A DNA stretch of 64,000 nucleotides. Source: Blasia pusilla. Lineage: Eukaryota; Marchantiophyta; Marchantiopsida; Blasiales. The stretch covers positions 9,114,001-9,178,000 of the forward strand of contig CM114275.1 in NCBI GenBank assembly GCA_050084515.1, written 5' to 3'. A model generated the notes under the pieces. The model did no database searches, was not told the origin of the DNA, and saw only the letters and a program-made list of their open reading frames with translations. Both the position numbers and the translations under genes were made by a program. Positions 1 through 10,743 of this stretch are shown here, in pieces (the stretch's first letter is position 1; each line of letters starts with the position of its first letter).

Positions 1-2189
1 TGTGTCCGTCAGTGGTCTTGTTAGAAAGATGTCTTTATCAACATCCAGTTTGTTGTCAGACGAATGCCTGCAATCACTGCACGAAGACATTAACAACATG
101 GAAGTGAAAACATGCAGAGGCTGCACTTCTTGAGGAGTATGAAGCGGCACATTCCCTTGAAGATGAATCGCTGGCTGCTGTAGTTGAGCATTGGCAAGAA
201 CATGAGGTGTTGCTCTATACATTGTCTCTCAGATGCTTTTTTGCTGTCAGCAAGCTCTACAGTCAAAGTTTCTTTCTCGTTGGAAATCTTGTACAGTGAT
301 ATTTGTTTTTGCAGACAAAGATAAATCCCCACTGGCAGATCCGTGGATTGTCATGGAATGCCATAATAAATCAGTGATAAATAGACTGATTTGTCAAAGT
401 TGGCTGTGGAGACAGTAGATTGGTTAGCTCCTTCGATAAGGAGTGAGCTACTCCAAACCACCTCGAGTGTCTGATTCCAGTGGCCCTAAGATCTTGCTAG
501 GACTCGTGCTATGGAGCTGTGTTACATCACAAATGGGGATCTCCTCTCTTGAACTGCTCATAGTTCAGTGCTGAGACTTCTTTGGCTTCAATCTTGAAAC
601 CCAAGTCCTGACTACAATATCCTATCAGTTTCCAGACTCTGGTACAACCAGGAAGCCAGCATCGATTTTCACTTGGATATGATACAGAAAAAATGATTTC
701 TCCCCTACGCCCAGTTCATGAAAAGTTGGGTGTTCCCAATAACGGGGTGGGTCCAGTCTCAGAACTCTAATTAAGGAGTGCAGTTGATGTGATTTTGGAA
801 GTTAGGTCCAACACTCTGCTCTTTGAGAAAAATTTCCAGCAGCTGGAAATCATTCCGAGTACCAGACGTTAAATTATAAATTACTGACTGATGCATGAAT
901 CACTATCAAGGTATTCACCTATATGTTGTGTGAGGCAGTTCTGGTCTTGATTCCATGTCCGATGTGTTGAAATTTGTTAATATCTAGTTTAGTCATGCCC
1001 TAAAAGTAGTTAGTCAAATACTAACTTAGTTGGATACTAATTTAGTTAGCTAGAGATAACTTAGTGTTCCTCTATCTTTTTAGGGTAACCTTGAATTAGG
1101 GCAATTCTCGAGTTAGGGCTAGCCACCATCTGTTATTTAGGGTATGGATCTGTTCAAGAAGATCCAAGGGCCAGAAGTGCTCACCCTCATGTATATAATG
1201 TCTCTCTTTAGAGAGCAGAAGCCAATTCTACAGCATGCACAGTTTTGGTGAGGACTCCTGAGGCTCTTGGTCCTGCTGCAGAGTGATCAGAGAGTAGGAA
1301 AAGGAGATTGAGACTAATTGCTGTGCTTGCTAGAGCCTCACTGGAAGGCAGGTTGTTTTGTCTAGTATGCTGATGGAGATTGTTTGTGCTCAATGGTGAG
1401 CCATGTCTGATCTCTGAGCTGGTGACATGTGAGGACCTGTAGTGTGAGTGCAAGGTGTGGCTGAGTAGAATCCTTCTTAGTATCTCTTAGATAGTAAGAA
1501 GAGTCACATCATGGTAGGGCTCTGATTTGGCAATAGAGATAAGGACTGATTTGCTGATTGTGTACAAGCTGAAATCATGGATGGTCTAGCTGATGCTAGC
1601 TCTGACTTTGTACAAGGAGATACTTCTGCTGGTCAATCATATTCTCACGATGTGATGAAAGATGTTTTATGTTTCACGTGTCTGCATTGGGTGGGAGTTT
1701 CAGGAGGGAGGCCTTCTGTGCCCACTTTGTCGGGTGCGACGCCTGCAACAATCACAACGTGTGATCCATTGTGGATGTGGAAATTTTCGGATAGACACCC
1801 AAAATGACCAGGTAATGTACTGAGTTTGAGCTTTGTCAAAGTAGTTTGGGCAAATTCTTGGAGAAAACTGGATTGAAATGAAGGGGAGGCATAGGCAGTC
1901 TACACTGTTGAGAATTCTTCTGTGATGCAGGCTTTAGGATTCAGAAGAAAGGACCATGGGTTTGGTTCACCCAGGCTTTCACTTACAACTTGGGTTCTGT
2001 GATGGTGGGGCAATGGGAACCTGGCAGGTGGGTTTAGAGTTCCTGCAAAGACGCCTGGCAGAAGTTCTTCAGGAGCATATTGATGCGGGATGTCGGGGCC
2101 AAGCAACCTTCTCTATACAACGGCGTTTTGGCATTGCAGCGCTGTACATGCAATGTAGTGTTTGTGACTCCTTTCAATTGGTCCTGTGA
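1..2189 (+). CDS. RPAIN: RPA-interacting protein, 5'-truncated by window edge, three exons visible
   Basis: Homologue of the RPA-interacting protein (RIP/RPAIN), which in other eukaryotes escorts the single-strand DNA-binding complex RPA into the nucleus. Visible exons are about 1-206, 1704-1811 and 2028-2189, joined in phase 0 with GT-AG introns of 1497 and 216 nt. Exon one is an acidic helical stretch (LLEEYEAAHSLEDESLAAVV, then an EHWQEHE end) typical of the middle domain. Exon two starts EGGLLCPLC and ends in HCGCGNFRIDTQNDQ, giving the first cysteine pairs of the C-terminal zinc finger. Exon three reads FLQRRLAEVLQEH, then ALYMQCSVCDSF and stop TGA 2187-2189, the family's conserved end. 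The N-terminal domain lies outside the window. One oddity: the first exon is continuous only if one A of the AAAA at 107-110 is ignored. Family assignment is secure; the exact start of the first visible exon is not. Confidence 0.85.
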
Positions 2190-3330
2190 TTCTGTACGTC
2201 AAGTTGGAGGGTCTAACACAGACTTGACACGTTGATAGGTAGCTGAAGCTCATAAAAAGCCAATCTATCCAAGAAGTAGAAGACTTTAAAAGAACTTTGA
2301 GTGGAAAGTTCCCTTACCAACAGACTTAATGCTCAATTTTGCGGTGTTGAATTATGTAATGACGAGAGCAATCTCTACGTACCTACTGACATCTACAGTC
2401 CAAGTTTTACTGCCTACCTTCGTCAAACATGGATCTCTTTTGATGGCTCCGACGCTCAGCTAGGGAGTTGTCCATGAGTCATATCTCACAATATTTCTGG
2501 AGCAGAAGATAGCATTTTCAACTGTTTCTGCAAGGTTGCACCATGCTTGGTCTGACTTATCTTACAAAGTTTCATCCGACACGTTATGTCAAACGCTCTG
2601 GGTTCTTGTGTTTCCTCAAATAACGTGTGTTGCCTGGATGAAGCGTTTAAATGTGACACTTCAAAACGAATTCTGCACCTCTCTCTGCCTCTCGAACCTG
2701 TGGTCTCAAGGCTACGACAGGCTTCTGATCGTGAGACCCACGTTTCGACAGGCTGCAGAGACCCACGTTTGGAACAGCCCAACAGTCTGAATACATCCCC
2801 TTCAAATTGCGGGAAGGAAGATTTTTGTATGGCTCGCTTACGAAGTCGACGAGCCATTTACGGCGGACATACTTTTCCATCTCGCTAGAATAGCCATGGA
2901 TCCACATTAGAAAGCTGGTAAAGACCTCCGAAGAGCTGAACTACGGCTGCATCAAGAAATGGGCAGGCCCATGGCGAGCGGCATGTCTGCTATAGAATTG
3001 GGAGGAAACATGGAAGGGCTGAAACACTTTGTGGCGACATGAATGGGGAATGCCTGAGGACGTTATTGCATATATCTAAATCTAATGACTGAAGCTGGAA
3101 GCTCCTGAAGGTCGATTGTTATACCGTACTTCATCCGTCCACTCCACTACGGCAACTCTGCTTTCAGTTGAATGCCCCACGTTCTCCGAGTTTGACTCCT
3201 CCGGGGCGTAAGAGGCGAATCCATTTGGCTGCATTTCACACTGGATAGGGTGCTGCAGTTCCTTTCCTTTAAATAAACGACGCTTGTTGAACGCCAATTG
3301 GAACAATGCTTAGATCACAGTTAGTTGGGG
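2190..3330. other. Convergent intergenic / 3' flank, no gene recognised
   Basis: This lies between the stop of the RPA-interacting gene on the plus strand and the stop of the predicted small gene on the minus strand, so it should hold both 3' UTRs. Short open frames occur on both strands around 2486-2907 and 3082-3306. None shows a motif or family resemblance that I recognise. Confidence 0.4.
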
Positions 3331-3892
3331 TCAGGTCCGATAGACCCCACCAACGTTCCCTGGATCTCCACCTTCGTATGGTTGAGGAGGATATTCCTCG
3401 TGTGGAGTGCAGACAGTGCTCTGAAAGTTGGCGTTCCAAAACCTGTCGAGCCCAGCACTAGAAAGCGCTGCCGCTCCAGCTACGACGCCACCAAATGTAA
3501 TCGCCCGTCTCTGCTCTTTGGCTTGTAAAAGGATATCGGAGTATCACCCTGGAGAAATCTCCGCTACGTGGTCGAAATTCCGCGAGATAATTCTCTGTTT
3601 CAGAAGCTCACGGCTCCGATGCCAGAAGAGGAGGAAAGAAATCATCGGGGGAGTGAAGGCTTTTGTCTCCTCCATCGTGAGAAAGGGAAGTGGGATCTGT
3701 AGGGAAAGGCGAACTATCTCCATCACGACACGAGGACATGGAAAAGAGAGAATGTACGCACGAGGGAGGAAGAATCTTACCACCTGTAACGGCCCTGAGG
3801 TGCGCGCGACAGCAGCAGCGCTGTTGCCGGAGAGAACATTGCCGAGCGAAGCGGTCAAAGATTGTGCCGGTTGCTGTGGTGGTGCCTGCCAT
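3331..3892 (-). CDS. Predicted two-exon small protein (100 aa), possibly plastid/thylakoid-targeted
   Basis: My own gene model on the minus strand. Exon 1 is 3892-3781, from ATG to a GTG/GTAAGA donor. The intron is 3780-3522 (259 nt) with a pyrimidine-rich TTTTACAAG acceptor. Exon 2 is 3521-3331, ending in TGA. The split codon joins in phase and gives exactly 100 codons. The N-terminus is rich in Thr, Ala, Arg and Ser with almost no acidic residues, like a transit peptide. Exon 2 opens with a twin arginine and a hydrophobic stretch (EQRRAITFGGVVAGAAALSS), as in thylakoid-lumen signals. It ends in a short Pro/Gly-rich tail containing EEYPPQPYEGGDPG. I do not recognise the family. The model rests on splice signals and reading-frame continuity; a chance open frame remains possible. 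Confidence 0.42.
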
Positions 3893-4173
3893 GTAACAAC
3901 GAGCTCGTCACGGAGAAGAATGGAGCATCCAGAAACCGAAGGTGCCGCATATACCCTGGTGGGTGCGCGTCGCATTCTCGTAAGGAGATAAGAAGCCCAT
4001 AAAGAAACTCGCTCTGTGGATTGGGTGGATTGCTCGCCCTCCAAGTGCGGGCGTCGAAATCCGAGGCCACGGCTGGTGCCATGATGATGTACACAAGTAA
4101 ACCACTGCAGTTGGGTCAGTTGCCGTCCGTGATCCAGGCAGACAGCCCAATTGCTGAGCACGCCTCTGCGAAT

Positions 4174-4397
4174 GAGCTCGAGGACTGATATGCAGTTGAG
4201 TAGATGAGAGAGTGGATATTCAGCCAAACATGCGGACAGTGAGGATTGATTGTGACCTCCTCAGGCTAAAAAATGTTATTCGTCCGCTGGAGGGCCAGGT
4301 GCCCACCGATTGAGCTTGAGGACCGATGTAGAGACTCCTGCTCAAAAGAGTAGAAATGCTGCTGCCAATTCGAATAGATAATTGATTGTAACCTCCT
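4174..4397. repeat. Diverged tandem duplication, about 137-bp unit
   Basis: Two anchor motifs recur in the same order and at nearly the same spacing. GAGCTCGAGGACTGAT at 4174 is followed 71 nt later by ATTGATTGTGACCTCC (4245). The variants GAGCTTGAGGACCGAT at 4312 and ATTGATTGTAACCTCC at 4381 are 69 nt apart. The sequence between the anchors is strongly diverged. It lies between the two minus-strand gene candidates; no function is apparent. Confidence 0.35.
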
Positions 4398-5211
4398 GGC
4401 CGGAGTCTATCAGCTCAGAGGTCCAGGAGACGTGCTCGATCTTGAGGCCTGCTGCAGCAGCGGGAAGGTTGGAGATACCTGCGAAAAGTGTGGATCATGA
4501 GATGGTTCGGCCTGCTTACGCTTTCCAAGTACTATCCGTAAGGTCGGAGAACCGACCGGATGCCCAACGAGTGAGCGAAGCGAGACGGGCTTTTAAGTGT
4601 AAAAGGCTGACTGGCAAAAGCTTTCCGCACGCTTCCAGTGAACCTGTCATGCGACGGAAGTTGAGAGCTCAGCTGCCTGCATCAAGGAGGACTAGAGGGC
4701 AGGCAAACAGACATTGACTGTGGGTTACTACTACCTCGAGCTGCTCGTCCCTTCAAGAGCAGAGGGGTCACAGTCCGCTGACAACCTGCAAGTCTACCTA
4801 AAGCCTCGATAGGAGCTAACTCTCCAAGTGACTGTTTCCTCCAAGCATATTCTCTGGATGCAGTCTGGTCAGCTGACTCCAGAGACCAGTCACGGAGTAC
4901 AACAGCGAGCACACCTCATAAACAGTTGATATGATATTGTCAAAGATTTCAGCATATTCTCTACATAAAGAGCTCATAATCCACCGGTGAGCCGATTTAC
5001 GTCTGTCAGAGTGGAGTTTGACATGAACGTGGTCCCCAGGTTACGTACGCCCAACGGTCAGGCCATGGTAGTCTTCCTTGCGTCCCGACTTGACTTTCGT
5101 CATCACGGTTTGGCACAGGCCCTGCCCCCAATAACTTGACATCCTCACCATTGGAATAAACCCAGCCACTGTTCCATTACCGCGACGGATTGCGATCCAG
5201 ACAGTACTTAC

Positions 5212-5361
5212 GGGTTGCGACAATTTGCATCTCACTAGAAACGTTGGAGGAAATTCTCTTCGCGAAACAGAGAGGCCAAATTTCTCAGGCAAGAAGATCT
5301 TCTGATATCCTCCGAGAAACTGCAGATTGAGATCTCGACGTATGGTTTGAGCGGTTACCAT
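5212..5361 (-). CDS. Candidate first coding exon, gene unidentified
   Basis: An ATG at 5361 opens a frame of exactly 50 codons on the minus strand, ending at a perfect donor (CCC/GTAAGTACT at 5211). The peptide is rich in Arg, Phe, Leu and Ser (starts MVTAQTIRRDLNLQFLGGY), which would fit an organelle-targeting presequence. I found no downstream exon in the same phase that I would trust between 5200 and 4000. It may belong to a separate gene or be a spurious open frame; reading past the donor runs on to a stop at 5041. Confidence 0.22.
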
Positions 5362-5830
5362 GCGGGGAAAAAACTCTTGGGATCATTCCACAGACCAGAG
5401 GGGCAATGCTTCGAGAAATGAAACCAGAGCAACGTGCGGGAATGGTCTCTCCATCGGTAATTCGGTGCGTTTGGCAAGCCCCGACTGTCCTTCGCGGTTC
5501 TCACCTTCCATTGCGTGCGTACTCGGAGCTGCGCTTTGCTCCGAGTGCCGTAGCCTCAGCTTGCGCTATCTATTCAATCAACTGATGCCCGTGATTGCGT
5601 ACGCAAAAGACTCCGTACAACCGCAGCACTGCTTGCAGTTGGCAGTCACTCAATAATGACAGCCTGACATGCCATCCAACGTATCTGTTTATATTTATAT
5701 ATCCATTTTATTATAAAATAAATTTCAAAAAAGGATAAAGAGAGGTAATAACAACTCAAAAGAGGAGTCAAAAAATGTATAAAAGAATGTAAAAAAAAAG
5801 GTAACAAGCCAACGTAAACACCGGCTCGAC
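5362..5830. other. Intergenic, no gene recognised
   Basis: Flank of the exon candidate on the left. The composition turns AT-rich after about 5680, towards the 3' side of the minus-strand non-LTR element. No motif seen. Confidence 0.3.
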
Positions 5831-6074
5831 TAGCTACACGGTCTGAAACAAATCGGATAAGAACATGAGTGGTTGGTCATACGTGAATGAACGACGAGAC
5901 AAGCGACCCTCCACCACCTCCGCACGACGTATTAATGCCAAGGCTTGTGCACGTTCTAAGGCGACTGATATGCATTGCCGAAAATAAGTAGTAACTACCG
6001 AGAGAGAAGGACTACGGGAAGGGGCAAGGTGATGATTCTCGAGGGAGTGATGAGCACATGTTTTCATGAAAGTA

Positions 6075-7231
6075 TCAAAAGACACATGCAAATGACCGAA
6101 TTCTTCCATTGCAAAAGGAAAAAATCCCATCAGTCGCATGTCTCACAACATAACTTAACTGCTTGATTCTTGCTGCAGCTTCGGCCGCCAAACCTTTGGT
6201 ATGTGCGGCTCGACACACCAAGTGATAACGTGTTGGATCAGCAACCACCACATCACCTAGTGTCCGGAATCCACCTCGAGACATAACAAGATCCACTCTT
6301 CGACAAGAGGTTTCTTGTGTGGTTGAAGGTAGCACATGGAGTTGCTCTTGCCCAACGATATATCCTGCAGTACGAGCCACCGATGCTACCGCCTCTCTAA
6401 TGACATCATGTAAGGCCGTTCGTTCTCCACCATGTGCACATCGGAGAATGTGGATACCCTTGGCATGAATGGGATCCCCGCATCCACAATTCGGCACACC
6501 TAAGAGAGAAGGATGGGGAAGTCCAAAACGTAACCGCAAAGTTGTCGAGAATATACTTCGAGGAAGACGAAATGGAAGAATAAGAGGATTTGCAATAAGC
6601 CACGCCCCCGCTCCAGTACCCGCACATGAACGTAGACGAGCTCGATTAGCATCAGAGGATGCCTCAGAGATAATGCTGGAAAAGTTGATTTGATATAGAT
6701 TCTCGGAGATATGCTCTTGAAGTCGATCAAACCCTTCCGTAATCAGTTGATTGAAAGGGGATAGAATTGCTTGTGTAGCAAGAGGAAGAAGAGCTCGTGC
6801 AGATCTCAGTTGTTGTTGAAATAACAAGTCCCCCTCCTCTACATGCGCGATATGATCCATCAAGATAGGTGCATCTCCTTGGAGAAACCTTGAAGCCATA
6901 ATCGGTGCTACCAACGCCCAACTCCCCAAAAAGGCTGCAGGAGCAAATGCGATTGTGGAGGACAGTCCCACCCTCCAAAAGAAATATACAAGATAGCTTG
7001 TCGTGAAGCAAAGACACCATCCTCTCCCTCAAAGGTATTCGGGCCAAGAAGTTGATCAAAAGTTGCCAAGATAGAAGCATCAAAAGAGGCCAACCGATGT
7101 AAGAACCTTGAAGTGGGAGGACAAGTGCGAAGAAGGTAGGAAGGACGTCGTAGAAAACATTGGGAGAGAATCCCACAAGCCACTTGGGGATCCCCAAGAT
7201 AAGGTAACAAATGAAGTCATTCCACGTCTTT
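6075..7231 (-). pseudogene. Non-LTR element, C-terminal zinc knuckle and restriction-like endonuclease
   Basis: The thumb/linker region is in several frames to about 6970. From 6971 to 6075 one 298-codon frame is intact. It carries a Cys/His knuckle (NCGCGDPIHAKGIHILRC) and then a nuclease-like fold: a conserved Glu in GQEQL, the Asp pair context RRVDLVM ... LGDVVVADP, and a downstream AAARIKQLSY matching the A-x3-K-x3-Y tail of restriction-like endonucleases. In R2-type elements this domain nicks the target site. Assignment of individual catalytic residues is by eye. Confidence 0.62.
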
Positions 7232-8628
7232 CTAAAGGGCCTCATCCAAGAACTTTGAGACACAATCGATGAAGCCAATTGGGACCCCAAGAACTCTAAC
7301 CCCTTCAATGTAGATGGGAAAATCAGGAGTAGGTGGGATGAATGTTGAGGGAAGGCATGAAGGAGACCATACTCCACATTTTCTAGGTTGGACTTTAAGG
7401 TTCAAGAAAGAGAGTTGCTCCAAATGGGCAATGGCAAAGAGTGGGCCACCCATGGGATCACCTTGACGTGTGCCACAATCCGATTGTAGAATATTATATT
7501 CCCGGAAGTAGCATGATGGGAATAGATAATGGGCATATCATAGGCATAGAAGGAGCGAACAAATGGATTGAAGCTCGCGAGTTGTCCTCCTGCATAACGT
7601 AACTCCTCAAAGATAGCCCCACGAGAAACTGAATTGAATGCGTTAGCCACATCGACTTGAATTGCTATCCAATCTGGATGAATATCAAGAGTGGAGCAAA
7701 TCCCATGCACCACAGCCTCACAACCTCCAGGAGTTGCCACTCCAAATTGATGAGGAAATAAGTGGGCACTAAAGTGAGGACAAAATTGCAAGCATAAGGA
7801 TCGACTAACCAAGCGGTAGAAAACCTCTCCAATAGCCAAAGGGCGCACACCTAAAGGAGGCTTATCCATAGCCAACAAACGACAAGCCCCTAAGAGCCTA
7901 GAGATAGAGAATGGGAGACGACCCGCCCCTATATGTGCACACACCTTATATAGAGAGACAAAACCACTTGCTGAATCTACTGGGATAAAGCAATCGTAGA
8001 GATGCTCAAAAACCATCCCAGATAGTCTGCTTGCTAATAAGCAAGGAGTATGCACAAAAGCCCTTGTGAAAACCTCTAAGTCAAGGTCTGTTGTATAGTC
8101 TTCCACAAAAGGTGGAGCATCGCCACTTGAAGGAGGATGAAGAGCTTCTAAGAGAGCCACTGTTTCCACACTTGGAACCGCCACAGAAAGAGGACCCAAT
8201 GCTCGAGCTACACGTGAAAACTCACCAACCTGCCCCAAAAGTAGACTTCGACGAAGACATTGTTGTATTGAAGGCCTCTCATGATTGGCATGTTGAGTGG
8301 GATGAGCCGCAACTAAGGCCTCTACTCGAAGTACATGCTCATTTTGAAGATTCTCCCAATCCCCAAACATAAAGCGTTGAATACGTGTGGAGGTTTCACG
8401 ATGACCCGTCGTACCACCCCTTGGAGGGAGGACTAAAACCCATTATGGGAAGAGTAATAGGAGATACCAACCATTTATATTTGTGGGGTCACGCGCTAAC
8501 CTTTCTAATGGGAAAAGAAAAGCTTGTTGGGTAATGGGGCGAAGAGCAATAGGAATGCGAGTGTAGAGTCTAGGACGAGGAAGACCTGGATGGAAAGAGC
8601 GAAGGAGATCAATTTGGCTTAACCAGGT
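7232..8628 (-). pseudogene. Non-LTR element, reverse transcriptase domain lacking its catalytic box
   Basis: Clear RT homology. Segments include RPLAIGEVFYRLVSRSL, the palm motif QVDVANAFNSVSRG with its first catalytic Asp, and, after a frameshift near 7500, the motif RQGDPMGGPLFAIAHLEQL. In RTs of this type the (Y/F)xDD-like box follows about 30-40 residues later. Here HLEQL runs straight into a FLNLKVQPRKCGVWSPS segment that normally lies beyond the box, so the catalytic aspartates are deleted. A stop (8443-8445) and further frame changes confirm that the copy is dead. Confidence 0.75.
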
Positions 8629-9273
8629 CTAAGCAGTTGTTGTAGGGAGTGCAATAGGAGGTGGTATCGGGTTAAGGATTGAAGGCCCATGCATGGATCG
8701 ACAGTACCGCTGATGTCTTTTGATCCCATTAGGAGCAAACTCCTTACCACAAGGTATGCAATGAACCTTTGGTACAAATGGAGAAGTAGAAGGGTTACAA
8801 GGAGAGGAGGTGGGAGGTGCAAGAGGTGGTGATGGCCGACGATGAGGGGGTAAGTAGGTTGGGGAAGGAGGAGGAGGAAGAGGGGAGATTCGGGTAGAAT
8901 AGATGGGAGTTGGAAGCAAGGGCATAGATGAGATATGTGGGGATGGCAAAGTAGAAGGATTCGGTAATAATGGATCAACATTAGGCTCAATAGGAAAAGG
9001 CGAAGAAGGGAGAAGAGGAGAATCCGGAAGAAATGTAGCGAGTGTAATGGGTGTATTAGCATATGGAGGAAAATGGAGAGATCTACGATGAGGAGGTGAA
9101 CCAGGGGGAGATGTTACGCTTGTAGGAGGGCGTCTAAAACCAGATAAGCGAGTAGATGGAGAATCTAAATCCATCTCTAATGACATAGAAGTAAAGGTAG
9201 GCAAGTCATCGAAGACAAGAAAAGACATATGAAACGTGGTTTGGAGAAAGCATGAGGATAACGAGCAAAGCAA
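8629..9273 (-). pseudogene. Non-LTR element, N-terminal Pro/Ser-rich region with CCHC zinc finger
   Basis: The N-terminal part of the element's polyprotein. About 150 residues are very rich in Pro and Ser (runs such as PLPPPPSPTYLPPHRR). They are followed by a finger of pattern C-x2-C-x11-H-x3-C (CIPCGKEF ... GIKRHQRYC). N-terminal fingers of this sort bind the DNA target in R2-type elements; that role here is inferred. The frame ends at TAG 8629-8631, where CAG is the likely ancestor, and coding resumes in the same frame directly after it. The start is probably one of the Met codons near residues 16-34 rather than the first one. Confidence 0.65.
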
Positions 9274-10117
9274 AAGTAGTGGAATCCGTCCAAAAGAAAT
9301 TTAGATGTAGAGATGAAGATTAGGCAATACCAAATTTCTGATTGAAAGTTACCATAAGAAAAATATGAAAAGCAATTGAAAAGGAAAAGTGATATATATG
9401 GTATCGGAAGAGGTGGCTCAAGATTATGAATTTTTAATGTCCTTAAGGAGATGGCAAATATATATAGGGGCAAAACAGTAAGGTAAGGAGTTGAAAGAGC
9501 AACGAAGATTTTTGGGAGGAATTAACCTAAAACAAACCCGTACACTAAAATAGGTGCCTACAGAGAAGGAAGAAAAACTAGAAAACCTACTTGATATCAA
9601 AAGAACGAGCTCGTTAAGACAATCAAAACAAGTCCAAACACGTCTAAAACCACATTCCAGAAGAAAGTTATGAAAGAAATTGGAAATACCAAAAAAGAGG
9701 ATGTGAGGAGTAAGTGAGCCACCCACCAATGACCGCGATGAGAGAATGAGTTCGTAATGTTGGGCCCATCCCATATCAAAAGATCCAGATTAGCAAAATG
9801 AATCCCTTAAACCGATGGTAACTCGGTATCACTCTATAAGGAGAGAGCTATGTTTGAAATTGCGTATAGAAATCTATGAGCACATTTAAGAGAGAAGGAG
9901 GTCCAAAGATCCCAAGAACTTTGGAAAACTCAATCTTAAGTGGAAAAAAGAAGAACCCAAAGTTCAAGCTTGAGAAGATGAACACATTGGGCCTTAGATT
10001 GAAAAGATTGGATCACAATGGAAATAATTACAAGCAAAATTCTAGACGTCCCTCTATCTCATCCGCAATAGTCCTCCTCCTCCATGTCCTCCACCCCAAA
10101 AAAATCTTCATCCTTTT
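9274..10117. other. 5' flank of the non-LTR element, no gene recognised
   Basis: Possibly includes the element's 5' untranslated region up to about 9780. Open frames here are short, hydrophobic and without family resemblance. The rest is AT-rich DNA. Confidence 0.3.
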
Positions 10118-10177
10118 CCTTGAACTAGTTAGTATATGCATATACTGACTAGTTTGCATATGCTAACTATTTCAAGG
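10118..10177. repeat. Near-perfect inverted repeat, 22-bp arms
   Basis: The left arm 10118-10139 and the reverse complement of the right arm 10156-10177 agree at 20 of 22 positions, with a 16-nt spacer. The arms contain CTAGTTAG- and ATATGC-type steps. A transcript could form a stable hairpin, or these could be the fused ends of a small element. Confidence 0.75.
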
Positions 10178-10743
10178 AATATACGCCCCGTCCCAAATAT
10201 ATACGTGTCGGCCTCGGATGTATTATTTAGGTTTATGGTGATTTGCAGTAGGATGTATCTTTATGTCATAAGCACTCTTCAAATTATTCTATATATTATA
10301 CCACACGCATAGCATAATTCGAATCATAAAACATTATGTGTGACTCGCAAGCACGGTACAGTATGGGGAGCTGGCCAGCCAACAACATCCGATGAGTCAA
10401 ACTAATATGATGAAAGGCGATTGAAAATTTTGCTTTACATAATCCAAGCATACGAAAAACTCTATCACCCTCTACACTGGTTTTCTTTTTCTCTTAATTT
10501 AATTACCTTTAAATGACATGCTTCAATAATAAAAGGATCTTAATTATAAATGGTAAATAAATCAAGCCCGTTGGACCTTAGGATCAAAAGGCTAAAGAGT
10601 ACATCATAAGTAATACAACGAATCAAGAAAAGACCCTATAAGCTCCAAGTGCTCTAGCACTTGGAGCGATGAATAATGATATTCCTAGTATAACAACCTA
10701 AATCATAAGGCACTAGCAATAATAAAGAATAGAAATTCCCCAT

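Larger units (their letters stand above)
6075..9273 (-). mobile_element. Decayed non-LTR retrotransposon, R2-like layout (CCHC finger, RT, zinc knuckle, restriction-like endonuclease)
   Basis: One element on the minus strand. From 9273 to 7402 it reads in a single frame broken only by TAG (8629-8631) and TAA (8443-8445). After that, several frameshifts carry it to 6075. Domain order is a Ser/Pro-rich N-terminus, a CCHC finger, reverse transcriptase, thumb/linker, a Cys/His knuckle and a PD-(D/E)XK-like nuclease. This is the layout of site-specific R2-type elements with a restriction-like endonuclease at the C-terminus; no apurinic endonuclease domain is seen at the N-terminus. The untranslated ends probably reach about 9780 and 5800, but I could not find target duplications. 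It is not functional. Confidence 0.8.

Noticed and set aside
3544-4227. A 227-codon open frame on the minus strand overlapping the predicted small gene
   Set aside because: Composition-driven open frame in GC-rich DNA. It runs through the predicted exon and intron in a different frame, with no domain and no splice partner in phase.
5041-5361. Taking the whole 106-codon minus-strand frame as an intronless gene
   Set aside because: A perfect GTAAGT donor after codon 50 makes an exon more likely, and the sequence beyond it is not protein-like.
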